DNA of 64,000 nucleotides from Asparagopsis taxiformis (taxonomy: Eukaryota; Rhodophyta; Florideophyceae; Bonnemaisoniales; Bonnemaisoniaceae). The DNA is taken from positions 124,001 to 188,000 of the forward strand of contig JALQPE010002454.1 of assembly GCA_030407315.1 (NCBI GenBank), given 5' to 3'. Position 1 is the stretch's first letter, and the number at the start of each line of letters is the position of its first letter. Below are positions 29,015 to 39,534 of the stretch, in pieces. A program made the translations under genes and the position numbers. A model generated the notes under the pieces. It searched no databases. It worked only from the letters and a program-made list of their open reading frames with translations, and was not told the DNA's origin.

Positions 29015-30427
29015 TCAGTGCAGCGAGAAGATGATGTCGTTGTATTTTTGCAGACCACTCTCGGCGATAAAGTCGAGTTCATTCTGCCTCACTGCTGCCA
29101 TTTCATAAACCATTTCATCCGGGAACACTACGCTCATCTTGTGCTTCTCGTGATAGTACATTTCCATAAAGTTGTTCATCGCCGCCTCAAGCTTGTTCGG
29201 CAGCAACGGCGGCCGATCCTCAACCTCCAAACGATTCGGGTTACCCTTGGTCGGTGGCGGTAGCCACGCCTTGTCCAGCACGCCCAGTTCTCCGGCGAGC
29301 AAGATTCCAGCCAGCGCGATGTATGGATTGGAAACAGCATCCAATAAATTAATCTCAAAGTTAGTGCGATCTTCCGCCAAACACATCGCCATGTATCTAT
29401 TGTTTACCCCCCAGCTCTGATACATCGCTACACACTTGTCCATGTTCTCATAGCTAGCCACACTTGCCTTTAAAAGAAACAGCAACCACGGCATCGACCT
29501 CAAAACGCCGCCCATGAAGTGCTGCGCGATTTTGGACACGCCTATACACATTCCAAATGCGATGTCCTTGGTTCCGAAATGATTGTCGATACTGAGCTGC
29601 ACACAGCTGCCATTGCCATCACCTTCGTCATTTGCCTGTGGTAAAAACGACGCAATGAGCTTGTGCTTTCTCGCCACCGCGCGAACAGCTTCTCGTGCGA
29701 GAACCAGATCATCCACGGCCTCGATAATAGTCTTGTGGTCTAGAACCAGCTCGTACTGTCCCGGAGAACGTTGTGCATGCATTTGCAACACGTGTATGTC
29801 CATATGTGCCAATGTGGTCACCATTTCGTCCAGCACGTCAGCCGCAATGTCCAGCTGTTCGTTGACACAGAAACCCTCCGAGCGTCCGAGCGGCTTGGGC
29901 ATGGCGCCGCTTTCGCCCGGTGTGTAGAGTATGAACTGCACTTGAAAGGCGGCATTGAGCGCAAGGCCCTTCATTTGCAGGGAGCGAACTGCGCGTAGCA
30001 GACACGATCTCGGGCAGTGAATCCAATTTGAGGACGGGATTTTGGGAATAGTCGGTAAGTCATGCTCCTCGTCACTGCTGGATATCAAATCCACAATGGA
30101 CAATTCGTGGTTAGAATGCCAGGGTAGCGTCACGAAACGGGACCCAGGTCTCATGAGTACTTGGCCGGTGGCGTCGAATGTCGCGCCGGTTACGAGAGCG
30201 TCCCATGCGGTGAGTACCATGCATGATTTGGACAAGCGGAGCGGCTTGTCGCGGTATCGCGTAGGGATGAGCTTACTTCTTCGCACGCCGGAGTAGTCCA
30301 CCTGAGATGAAATTGATTAGTGAGTCGATTGATGGATGGAGTGATTACGGAAGGGCATTATGATACGTACCCATAGCATACGTAAGAGCTGGCTGCGCGA
30401 GGGCTTTACGTGATCTGAAAGCGTCAT
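29015..30427 (-). CDS. Glutamine-synthetase-like pseudoenzyme
   Basis: 447 aa, two exons: 30371-30427 (MTLSDHVKPSRSQLLRMLW) and 29015-30301, with a 69-nt intron (GTACGT..CACTAATC..CAG). The fold is that of the GS catalytic family (start VDYSGVRRSKL), about 45% similar by eye to its neighbour. Key positions are replaced: E-x-E is Q139-x-Q141, the next glutamate is Q196, the H-x-H block is C252-x-Q254 (NGSCVQL), the substrate arginine is C326, and the E-x-R/K block is E335-x-N337. E203 is kept. This isosteric pattern points to loss of catalysis with a retained fold. Lengsin and other GS-like proteins show comparable loss. Confidence 0.87.
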
Positions 30428-30997
30428 GTCTGTGTCGAGTGTGCAGTTTGGCGAGTGCGATATTGCGAGTTGATGAATTGATATGGAGAAGAATAGAACG
30501 GCACCATTCGCGTGACAGGTCGGCGACGCAGAGACTGGGGATGAACGGGGTGATGGTGATGGGGGGGCTAACAAGAGGGAGCAAATGGGCGCAATAGATT
30601 GGAGTCGCGAAAGGTGATCATTAAGTCGATGCAGCGGCTGAGCAAGCGGATTGACTCTGTAAGCATGAATTAAATGTTGCCCGTGCGTACACTACCTTCA
30701 AATTATGAGTTTCTAGACAATAATCGTATCGATTGTACGCGTTATCAAACAAATATACCCTATATTTATGTAATTTTAGAGTATATATCCAATTACTGTA
30801 CGCCTACTGGCTGTACACGTATCGCTGGCCAAATCTCTCATCATGTCCCGCATGCGTGTTGCCCGTGCAACAATCGTTCCAGTCCCGCGTGTCACGATCG
30901 CGACCCATTCCATTTCCAATCTCTTGTCTCCATTCCATCAACCCTGACGATTTCGCAACCGTGAAACCTAGCCTCGTGCGATCCGCTTCAGCTCTCT
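30428..30997. other. Intergenic between the GS-like pair
   Basis: 570 bp between the start of the pseudoenzyme gene and the stop of the active-type gene. No leftover copy of the tandem unit seen. Short plus-strand frames look like chance. Confidence 0.35.
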
Positions 30998-32418
30998 TCA
31001 GTGCAAGAACAGCAACCGTTGATTATACGCCTCACCATTTGCTTCCCAATCCGCCAATTCGCTCTTCCGAAACGCCACCATCTCGCTCACCATAGCTTCT
31101 GGAAACACGCCCTTCAGCTTCTTCTTCTCGCCCTCGTAAAACTGCTCAAACAGCTCAATAACACTACCTAAATCGTTCGGCAACAGCGGCACATCCGTCT
31201 TTGACAAGTGCGGATCGCCATCCACAGGCTTTGGCAGTGTGGCCTGCTGCGCGATACCTATCTCACCAGCCAGAAGAATTGCCGCCAGAGCCAGATATGG
31301 ATTCGCCACCGCATCCGTCACCTTGACTTCGAAATTGGATCGATCCTCGCTAAGTCTTATAGGTGCCTCCTTATTATTCACTGCCCAGCACTGATAGGCG
31401 CCCACCCAATGCAGCGGTCGCAAACGATCATAACTGTTTGGACTGATCATCAGTAAACACAACAGCCAAGGCAACGCGTCGAGCACACCGGCCATAAATT
31501 GTTGCCCGGTTTCAGACACGCCTAAAAATTGGCCGTTCAATGTATCCTTGGTCGCAAAGTGTCCCTCCAGACTCAGATGGACATGCCCGCCGTTACCGAC
31601 CGGATGAGAATGATGACGTGGGATGAAGGACGCATGCAACCCGTGCTTTCTCGCAATGGCACGTACAGCTTCTCTCGCCATGACGACATCGTCAACGGCT
31701 GACAGGACGTCTTTGTGATCTAGTACCAGCTCGTACTGTGCGTAAGCAGCTTCTGCGTGTACAAGAAGTACATCTATGTCCATTTCGGCAAGCGTGGATA
31801 CCATATCATCTAAACAAGTGGCGGCCATATCAAATTGATCAAATGAAGCATAGGATGCTGCATTACCAAATGGCCTTGCAGACCCATCGTCGGCAAGTTT
31901 AAACAGCATGAATTCCATTTCAAATCCTGCACGAATCGTGATATCTCTCTTTTTGAGCAGGTCAACGGCGCGCATGAGACAGGCACGTGAACAATGAACC
32001 CACGGTTTGCTGGCTCGGAACGGCGTATCATACGTTTCAGATGTAGCTTCTACTTCCTCCATTAGATTGGCTATTGACATTTCATGATTGTTGTGCCATG
32101 GGATTTTTACCTTTCTAGATCCGGGCACCATGAGCGCTTCCCCCGACGCGCCCATGGTGCTCAATTTGGGCAATGATCCGGCGGATGTTAGAACCGACAC
32201 GGCATTGGCGACGCGAATGGGGCGGTCGGTATGCGGGGCAACTGAGACTTTAGTTCGACGATTGCCGCCATAATCCACCTGTATCGATTGGTAAGACGAC
32301 GGTTAGTTTTTTTTGACGAGTGGTGCGGCATGCGCGAGCGGGAGCTTATTGGTGTGATGATGTGGCGTACGTAGAGGGAACGGTGCAGGGTTGGCTTGAA
32401 ATTTGGTTGAGATCGCAT
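30998..32418 (-). CDS. Glutamine-synthetase-like enzyme (FluG/GlnA-like group)
   Basis: 442 aa, two exons: 32371-32418 (MRSQPNFKPTLHRSLY) and 30998-32278, with a 92-nt intron (GTACGC..ACTAACC..CAG) at the same place as in the neighbour. The catalytic set is mostly kept: E136-x-E138 (AGFEMEFMLF), E192 and E199 (HAEAAYAQYELVL), H248-x-H250 (GNGGHVHLSL), R324 (PIRLSEDR), and E333 (NFEVKVTDAVANPYLALA; Lys where type I has Arg). Such GS-like proteins ligate glutamate to ammonia or amines; the amine here is unknown. Tandem duplicate of the gene at 29015. Confidence 0.88.
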
Positions 32419-33858
32419 GGTAGATTGGTTGCGCAAGGACCACCCCTGCTAGTGGGTCAAATTTGTAGCTCAAGGCGGCGGATGCGCACCATTGGTTTCG
32501 ATTAGTAGTTTGGAGATTAGAATTGTTTCACAGAGCGCCAAGCTGTTGTTGACTGTATATTGAAAAGTTTAAGCGTTTTTTATTTCCACTTTGACCAATC
32601 AATAGCGCAGGAGCGGATCTCGTACAAGTTCGAAGGGAGCCAGCCGGCCAGCGATGACTTGAGCGAAAATCGCACTCCACAACCGACTTGGTGTCGGAAT
32701 CGGGTCGCACGTCGAGAGCTAATAAAAGCATGCGGCAGCACAATAACAGCATTCCGCAACGAGCACAATTTCAAATTATGATGCTATCGTCTCCATCAGT
32801 AGCGAGCGGCGTACAACCTATTTACATCCCTGCAGCACACGACGACACGTTCATCCATTATCGATCCATAAATCATTATCACGTCACTCACTGACAAATC
32901 ATGCCAAACCCATTCCACCTGCACGCATCATCTCGTTTCGTCTCGCCTCGCCTCGGCAACATACGCAATCGCATCACGTGCACACGCAGCAATTGATTGT
33001 GTACAGCGCGCCGCGGCCGATCAGATGTCCAACGAGCCTCGATGAGCGTCAGCAATGCTAACCTAGGCTCGCTTCTTGCGTGAACGCTCTGCGGCGCGGA
33101 CGCTCGTGCAAGCGGCTGTGATGAAATGTCGGGCGAGCCTCGATGAAACGATCATATCGTTCCGCTCGCACTTGCAGGGTGCCCCGTTAGGAGCGGCGAT
33201 CAATCAACGAGCTGGCGTAATTTCGCACAGCGTCATCAATTTTCCGGACAATTCGCACGTGAAAGATGAGATGTTCAGCGAGCCTCGATGCATGTCACAT
33301 GATGCTTTTCGTCACTGCTTCCAAATTGCCGCCGCATTACAAAGGCCGTGTTTCAACGCAGCCAACTCGCCTTTCTGCTCGGTCATACATCGTCGGCGCG
33401 GATGAAATTCCGCATGCTAGTCGTTACTCATAGCTGTCAGCGCGAAAGCCGTCTCGCGAGTGCGATTACGCGCTCGCATAGACCGTCCGTCTACAATGAA
33501 AACCAATTTATGTCGGGAGACGTAACATATGGCAACATGCTCGGAATAGCACAGATTGCACGACCAGGAAAACTATCATATTGCTACTGCTGCTAACTCT
33601 TCTACAACGGCGTCCAATTGTGAGATCCGAAAAAAACGTTCCATTGCCGCGCAAGATGGAAAACATGACGTAGCAAACGCGCCCAATGCATCTCATTTTC
33701 TATGGACACGTAACGCAGACGCGTCACTCGCTTGCAGCACACATCTACCCGTTCTTGCCACCGATTAAACTACACTGCCATTTCGTATACGTGTCAATCC
33801 AACCACAGCGTCTGAAACTGCATCTCACATTCTTCACTGTATTGCATTTGCAGCTCCT
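32419..33858. other. 1.44 kb gene-free region with 20-mer repeats
   Basis: Longest gene-free stretch in the window. It contains CCAATCA at 32595-32601 and, at 33025-33290, three copies of a 20-nt motif (see repeat entry). The left part is AT-rich, the middle GC-rich (32940-33180). No protein, tRNA or rRNA recognised; a non-coding RNA or regulatory region is possible. Confidence 0.5.
33025..33290 (+). repeat. Three spaced copies of a 20-nt motif (ATGTYSRRCGAGCCTCGATG)
   Basis: Copies at 33025-33044, 33126-33145 and 33271-33290 (spacing 101 and 145 nt). They share the 12 nt CGAGCCTCGATG and the first 4 nt ATGT; the inner CGAG-C-CTCG is a palindrome around one base. A shorter inverted relative (CTAGGCTCGC) lies near 33063. 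Read from its ATG, copies 1 and 2 encode M-S-N-E-P-R-stop and M-S-G-E-P-R-stop; copy 3 reads on. Not seen elsewhere in the window by eye. Confidence 0.7.
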
Positions 33859-36800
33859 TCACACTGCGACCCCTTCCGCTACTGATGCGCCACCGCCATT
33901 ATTTTCATCTGTCAACACTTTGTGTTCGTCTGCTTTGCCAATCAATCCACTCACACTCGTAGTTACAATTGCAGCTGTTTGCTCTCCTTCCAAATTAGTT
34001 TCACCAACGCCGATGTCCACTGATTCTAGAGTTGCTGCATTCTCATCAACTATTGGCGATTCCTTCGTGGCTTCTTCAGCATCTGTACCGCCTTCTTCCA
34101 TAGTCGTCCCACCTTCTTCCACACCCATTTCTTTGCTCTCTTCTTCAGCTTCCGCCTTGTCGTCAATATCGGCCTTCTCGTCCCCAGCAGTGCGCACATT
34201 TTCACCATCCTTTTCTGCAGCTGTCACACAACTCTCATCGAAACCTGAAGATGTCGTGTCACCTTCAGCTGAATTTTGTGCAGATGACCCACCACTTCTT
34301 GATAGGCAGTCTACATACTCTGTACCAATCTCGGTATGAGCAAAGCCAGTATATTCGCTATAAGCAACAGTACTTTCCACTTCTTCACCCCCAGCATGTG
34401 CCATGCCGGATAGATCTACTTCCCTGGTACCGTCTTCCACTGCACCGCTCCCATCATTTGAGACACCAGTACTGGTATCTGCTTCTTCACTACTTGCCTT
34501 TTCCGCATCATTCGATGCATCATCAACAGTATTTGTTTCCGCTTCTTCACCAGTAGCAACTCCCTCGTTGACGCCAGCTGTATCATCGATTGGACTGGTG
34601 CCATCATCAGTAGGAACAACGCCAGAGTCTTCATCATCTACCGTGGCCCCATCATTTGTTTCAATTACGACAGTAGCGCCAGTGTCATCATCAACAGCGC
34701 CAACAGCTTCACTTTCTTCAATGTCTCTCTGAGTAGGGGCTTCAACAATTTCATTGCCATCTGCTGTCGTTGCATCAGTCTTCTCGGCAGTCTCCTCTGC
34801 CACAGGGCTTTCAGCAACGTCAATAGCAGTTGGGGCTTTAGTATCATCTTCATTGGTACTCTCTCCTGGAGGCGTACGATCAACATCATCAACAACAACA
34901 ATTTCCTCATTATTCTCCTCTACAAGAGGAGCATCATCAATTTCAACGGCCGCGGTGACATTCTCTTCCTCAGTATTACCCTCATTAGGAATGTCACCAT
35001 CATCTTTGTTGACAGCTGTTGTGTCAGACTCCTCAGGGGTTGGTACGTCGTCTCTGTTATCGTTGACAGTAGCTGCCACGTCCTCTTCCTTTGCATTCTC
35101 AGCACCCGTTTCATCAGTGTTTTCTTGAGCAGTCGTAGTGTCTGATTCCTCGGTACCGTCAACAGGGGTATCACCGTCATCGGCATCCTCAGTATCAATA
35201 ACATCAGTTTCTTCCATGCTTTTCTCAACAATAGGAACAGTAGCAGGAATTTCACGAGTCTGGCTCACGTCTGCTGTTTCCTCGAAGCCTTCCTCAACAG
35301 AAACAGGATCAGGATTATCACTGACAGTTGCAGGTCCAGATTGTTCGGCTCCAGTTTTGGGAGATTCACCTACGTCGTCATTGACATCAGCTGCATCATC
35401 TCCTTGGATATCGTCTTCTACAAGTACTTCAGCTTCAGTATCAACTTCAGCAGAAGTGGATGGGGCGGCCAATTGTTCCATGCTTTCCTCGATATCGACG
35501 CTCTCGTTGACATCGGCTGGTTCCGTAGCAGCACTAGTGCCAATATCGATTGCAGGCGTTGCATCAGCTGTCAATTCGCCATCTCTTGGAACACTGACAT
35601 CCTCTATATCTTCCCCACCCCCCTCCACAACTGGTGTAATAGGAACGTCATCTTCTGCAGCAGGTGGTGAATCTACTTCAATAGGTTCTGGTTCAATTGT
35701 AACTTCTTCAACATTCTTTTCCAAGTCTGAAACTTCGGTTTGCTTTTCATCTTCGATTGGTTCAGTAGGATCATCTGTGTTGATAAGAGGTGTGACATCC
35801 ACTTCTACAGACTCCTCTGCGGCCTCTGTTTGTTCGTTGTCATTAGAAGTACTGGTAGAGTCTGCTACAATATCATCAGTAGATGCAATAACAGTATCGT
35901 CGGTAACAGGATCTGCAGCATCAGCTTCGGCAGGTACGTCCCTTGAATGTTCTATTCCAACATCCTCGCCTTGGATCGAACTGTCTGGATTTTCAGCCTC
36001 TTCTGTAGTAGGAGCAGTATCGTTGAATACAAGCGGTGGTTCATCCTCGGTCTCTTTGGTCTCCTCAACTTGTGTTTCATCCTCTACATGGGTTGGGGAA
36101 TCCTCAACGTCTTGCTCCAGTACAATCGGTTCAGCCTCAGCCTCTTCGAAGGCCTCACGTTCCTGAAGAGATTCCTGTTCGGATTCCTTGGTTTCAATAG
36201 CGCTATCTTGTACATTTTCTTCATCTTCAGTGGTGTTCTCGTGTTCTGTGTCTTCAACTCTCGCTAAAGAACTTGGTGTAGTTTCCAATGAACTGTCTTC
36301 TGCTGTCTGGGCCTCCACCACTATATCATCATTAAACTTGTTGGATTCTTCTATTCCAGTGACCTCTTCCACCGACGCTACCGCGTCATCCTGAATTTTG
36401 GTTGATGCATCCTCCGGCGTATCAACTTGTGCTTGATTTCCGGACGCAGTTTCTATCTCAACTTGAGGCGAATCATACTCTACAACTTCGGGTGAAAATT
36501 CAGGCTTCTCCAGGTTGACCTCTGAAGGGGTTGATACTTCTTCAACAATAGTTTCCTGTTGCTGTAAGGCTACATTATCGACTGTTTCACTTTCATTGGC
36601 TTCACCTTGCGGTTCGGAAGGTGCAGGCTGTTCCTCTGTTACTGCCAAATCAGAAGTGCCTTTCGTTTCTATTTCTCGAGCAGATGTTGCCCCTGGAACA
36701 TCAACAGAAGGGTCTGATGTGCGGTCATCCGTATTGCCAACCTCACCAAACGGGGCATCAATTTCTTGATTTTCGTCTACAGTACTAGAAACAGGATCTC

Positions 36801-38070
36801 CCATCTCTTCATTGTCTTTTTCTGGATGCGACTCCAAGTTGGGCTGTTCATCCTCATCGTCAAAATGCACCCTATGCTGAGATTTCTGTTGCTCTTGGGG
36901 ACTTTGCGAATCATGCTTGGCCGATACGGTTTCAACATCGTCAGGACTTAGCAGTTCCGCGGGTGAAATCACAATTTGTTCGGTTAGGCTGCGACGTAAT
37001 GCATTTTCCTCGGGTGAACGTGCCATTCGAACAACATTGTGTGGTGCGGCAATGTTGGTGACAGGAACATCCGGAATGGAATGGGAAACATGGGAAGCTT
37101 GTGTCTCACCTGTTGGAGGTTGTGTGACTTGTTCAGTTGTTCGGGTGACAGAAGAGTCTTTCAAAATGGAAGTTTGTTCTAACGAACGTGTTGGGGTCGA
37201 CGGGACTTGTGTAGGCGTCTCTACAGGAGCACTAGGAACAGTAGGTTGAGCGGATACAGAGGGGTTTTGTTCTGAATCGGCTAAACTGCTAGTAGTGTTG
37301 TCTGTCGCGACATTTGAGGTTACATCAACTGGAGAAATTTGTTGGGCATATGCACGATGGAGAGTGCTTGGATGCTGTTCATCTACACGTTGAGTAGCCG
37401 TGAGCGAAACGGGAGCTGGGGTATCGACGGGGATGATGGGATCAAGAACGGATGGAGAGCTTCCTGTAAGTCTTTCGGTCTCCGGAATGGTCTGGAGACT
37501 AGTGATGGGGCGCTCGCGGGAAGCGTTTCTGGTGTCGGACGAGGAATAGTCGGGGATTGATGCGGATCGGGTGTTAGAATCATCGGAAGTCGGGCGAGGC
37601 GGACTGGAACGATAGTTGAAAGTGTCATAGTTGATACTTCTAGAAGTAAATATGGGTGAGGTGGCTGGGGGTCGATTCTGTGTTTCGTCATTGTAGCCGT
37701 TGAACTTTTTGAAGAAAATGCCGTAGATGAGGAGTGCAGCGGTGATGATAAGGAAGAGGAGGGGTACGAGGCGGAGCATCCAACCTTCACGAGTGATGCA
37801 TTGTGCCTCGACGACGGAAGATTTTTGTGCGCACGAGACGGGGAAAGCGTTTGAGCACGCCTGCACATCGCATCCGGAACAGGAGGGAACATCGAAGGAA
37901 GTGGCGGCGGTTGAGTCACACTCGAATCGATCGAGGGAGCCGACGGTACGGCAGCATTGGCAAGTGCATGTATTTTCGAGCGATTCACGAATTTGCGGAG
38001 ATTGTGTGACTGCAGCTGCGCGAGCGTGCGCGATGAGCGAGAGAACGAAGAGTAGGATGAGAGCGCGCAT
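33859..38070 (-). CDS. Giant type I membrane protein with acidic Thr/Glu/Asp-rich cytosolic tail
   Basis: 1403 aa from the ATG at 38070 (MRALILLFVLSLIAHARA, a signal peptide). A short Cys-rich ectodomain follows (about 25-95, about 11 Cys with a CTCQCC cluster), then one transmembrane segment near residues 97-120 (LVPLLFLIITAALLIYGIFF) and KKFNGY. The remaining about 1280 residues are low-complexity, rich in Glu, Asp, Thr, Val and Ser, with a Ser/Pro/Thr-rich first part and no globular domain seen. Single exon. Function not known; an acidic extended tail might bind cations or basic partners. The long plus-strand frames across it are shadows of acidic codons. Confidence 0.8.
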   Translation of the reverse strand: MRALILLFVLSLIAHARAAAVTQSPQIRESLENTCTCQCCRTVGSLDRFECDSTAATSFDVPSCSGCDVQACSNAFPVSCAQKSSVVEAQCITREGWMLRLVPLLFLIITAALLIYGIFFKKFNGYNDETQNRPPATSPIFTSRSINYDTFNYRSSPPRPTSDDSNTRSASIPDYSSSDTRNASRERPITSLQTIPETERLTGSSPSVLDPIIPVDTPAPVSLTATQRVDEQHPSTLHRAYAQQISPVDVTSNVATDNTTSSLADSEQNPSVSAQPTVPSAPVETPTQVPSTPTRSLEQTSILKDSSVTRTTEQVTQPPTGETQASHVSHSIPDVPVTNIAAPHNVVRMARSPEENALRRSLTEQIVISPAELLSPDDVETVSAKHDSQSPQEQQKSQHRVHFDDEDEQPNLESHPEKDNEEMGDPVSSTVDENQEIDAPFGEVGNTDDRTSDPSVDVPGATSAREIETKGTSDLAVTEEQPAPSEPQGEANESETVDNVALQQQETIVEEVSTPSEVNLEKPEFSPEVVEYDSPQVEIETASGNQAQVDTPEDASTKIQDDAVASVEEVTGIEESNKFNDDIVVEAQTAEDSSLETTPSSLARVEDTEHENTTEDEENVQDSAIETKESEQESLQEREAFEEAEAEPIVLEQDVEDSPTHVEDETQVEETKETEDEPPLVFNDTAPTTEEAENPDSSIQGEDVGIEHSRDVPAEADAADPVTDDTVIASTDDIVADSTSTSNDNEQTEAAEESVEVDVTPLINTDDPTEPIEDEKQTEVSDLEKNVEEVTIEPEPIEVDSPPAAEDDVPITPVVEGGGEDIEDVSVPRDGELTADATPAIDIGTSAATEPADVNESVDIEESMEQLAAPSTSAEVDTEAEVLVEDDIQGDDAADVNDDVGESPKTGAEQSGPATVSDNPDPVSVEEGFEETADVSQTREIPATVPIVEKSMEETDVIDTEDADDGDTPVDGTEESDTTTAQENTDETGAENAKEEDVAATVNDNRDDVPTPEESDTTAVNKDDGDIPNEGNTEEENVTAAVEIDDAPLVEENNEEIVVVDDVDRTPPGESTNEDDTKAPTAIDVAESPVAEETAEKTDATTADGNEIVEAPTQRDIEESEAVGAVDDDTGATVVIETNDGATVDDEDSGVVPTDDGTSPIDDTAGVNEGVATGEEAETNTVDDASNDAEKASSEEADTSTGVSNDGSGAVEDGTREVDLSGMAHAGGEEVESTVAYSEYTGFAHTEIGTEYVDCLSRSGGSSAQNSAEGDTTSSGFDESCVTAAEKDGENVRTAGDEKADIDDKAEAEEESKEMGVEEGGTTMEEGGTDAEEATKESPIVDENAATLESVDIGVGETNLEGEQTAAIVTTSVSGLIGKADEHKVLTDENNGGGASVAEGVAV

Positions 38071-38754
38071 GAGGGAGAGCGGGTGAATGGTACACGGAAT
38101 TGTGTCGTTGGATGATGGACAAGAGTACGGTGATGGCAAGTCTAGACTCCAGATAGAGAGTTTGGCAAAGGCGGGACGTTACGAAAGCGGGATAGAGTGG
38201 AGGGAGTGGAGCGATGGACTGGAATCGCGCGGGGCGGGCGACGGCGTTGGTCAAGTCGAGTAGCGATGAGCGAATGACATCGAGAGTGGCGTCGGTTGCA
38301 TTGGTGCGAAGCGACTTGATTACTGTATGTTTGATATCTTCAATTCGCCGTGATCGTGTTTGCCATCAATTGTATGAAATGGCAGGGTGGAACGTGTAGC
38401 GATGACGCGCGTTAAAAATCATCTCTCCGTCCAGCAAACTTTCTAGCATACCTGTTGGCCCTGGCGTGCTTTTACTACGTACCGCCATTCGTTCATTCAT
38501 TTGTCAACTACAGCATTGGATCTTAAATTCACTCTCGTGTCCGACACGCTCTCCACTTGTCCCATCGCCATTGCATCCCGACCAAACGTCGCGCACCATA
38601 CAATAAAATGTAACCAATGGAAATCGCCCGTCCACATCGCTCCATTTTCCATTCACAGCCACCAATGAAAAGCGTCCGACGCATCTCAACGACATTTCAC
38701 TCTCACTCACCTCGTCCCGCCTCCCCTAATCTCAACAGCGCGCACCTGTCAAAC
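38071..38754. promoter_or_regulatory. Divergent promoter region with CCAAT
   Basis: 684 bp between the acidic membrane protein gene and the plastid DUF4079 gene. CCAAT at 38614-38618, 137 nt before the plus-strand ATG. Nothing else seen. Confidence 0.35.
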
Positions 38755-39387
38755 ATGGCTTTCATCGCAGCAACCCCCGTCCAGCTATTGCGCCCCGCAA
38801 TCTCAATCTCGCGCACATGCGTCCGTCCCGTCAGAGTGGCGTCCGCCTCGCGTGCCCCAACAATGCTATCCGACGCCGTGCCCCTCACCATTCTCGCCCA
38901 AAATCCAGCCGCTTTGCAGACCGTTGCCAACGCATTTCTCACCCTCAACATGCCGACGTGGCTCGTCGAATGGGGACATCCGGCCATGATGGCCTTTATG
39001 GTCCTGGGCATGGGAATGCCTGGTGCCGTTATTGGCTGGGCCGGCCGTAACAATGAAGACAAGCGCCAAGGTGTTAAACAAAAACAACTTCATGAGCAGA
39101 TCATGCTCGCTTTCTTTTTGCTCGCCATTTTGGGAGGCAGTGGTGGCACCTTGTCGGTTGCGATGCAGGGTTATGACATTTGGGAGACGCCTCATTTTAA
39201 ATCCGCTGCCCTGGTGTTGTCCTTGTTGGCCGCCAATTCAGTCCTGGCCTATTCTGGTTTCACAATTGGTCAAGATGGCACCCCCAAGGGTCGCCTGCAG
39301 GGACGGAAAGTACACGCTTACTTGGGCGCCGCTACAATGGCTGCCTTCCTTGTCCATGGTTTTCTGGGAGTCAAGATACTTCTCTAG
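38755..39387 (+). CDS. Plastid DUF4079 membrane protein
   Basis: 210 aa from the ATG at 38755; residues 1-40 (MAFIAATPVQLLRP, then Arg/Ser/Ala/Val) form a red-lineage-type transit peptide with an early Phe. Four hydrophobic helices follow: EWGHPAMMAFMVLGMGMPGAVIGW, LHEQIMLAFFLLAILGGSGG, AALVLSLLAANSVLAYSG, and KVHAYLGAATMAAFLVHGFLG. This is the cyanobacterial/plastid DUF4079 pattern, with His residues in or near helices 1, 2 and 4. Role in the thylakoid or envelope is unknown. Divergent from the acidic membrane protein. Confidence 0.82.
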   Translation: MAFIAATPVQLLRPAISISRTCVRPVRVASASRAPTMLSDAVPLTILAQNPAALQTVANAFLTLNMPTWLVEWGHPAMMAFMVLGMGMPGAVIGWAGRNNEDKRQGVKQKQLHEQIMLAFFLLAILGGSGGTLSVAMQGYDIWETPHFKSAALVLSLLAANSVLAYSGFTIGQDGTPKGRLQGRKVHAYLGAATMAAFLVHGFLGVKILL

Positions 39388-39534
39388 TTAGTGACAAGTA
39401 AATTCAATTTTGAAATGCTGATAGCGATCTTTACATGAGACTTGAATAGAGATGACATTCAAGCTCCACATTTCTATTTACATATGTACAGGCAACGTAT
39501 GTTTCTGTTAACACATATGGTGATACACCACCTT

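Noticed and set aside
35138..36166. Long plus-strand frame (342 codons) opposite the acidic membrane protein
   Set aside because: Its Ser/Val/Thr-rich content is the complement of the acidic, Val/Thr codons on the minus strand, so it is a shadow frame without family resemblance.
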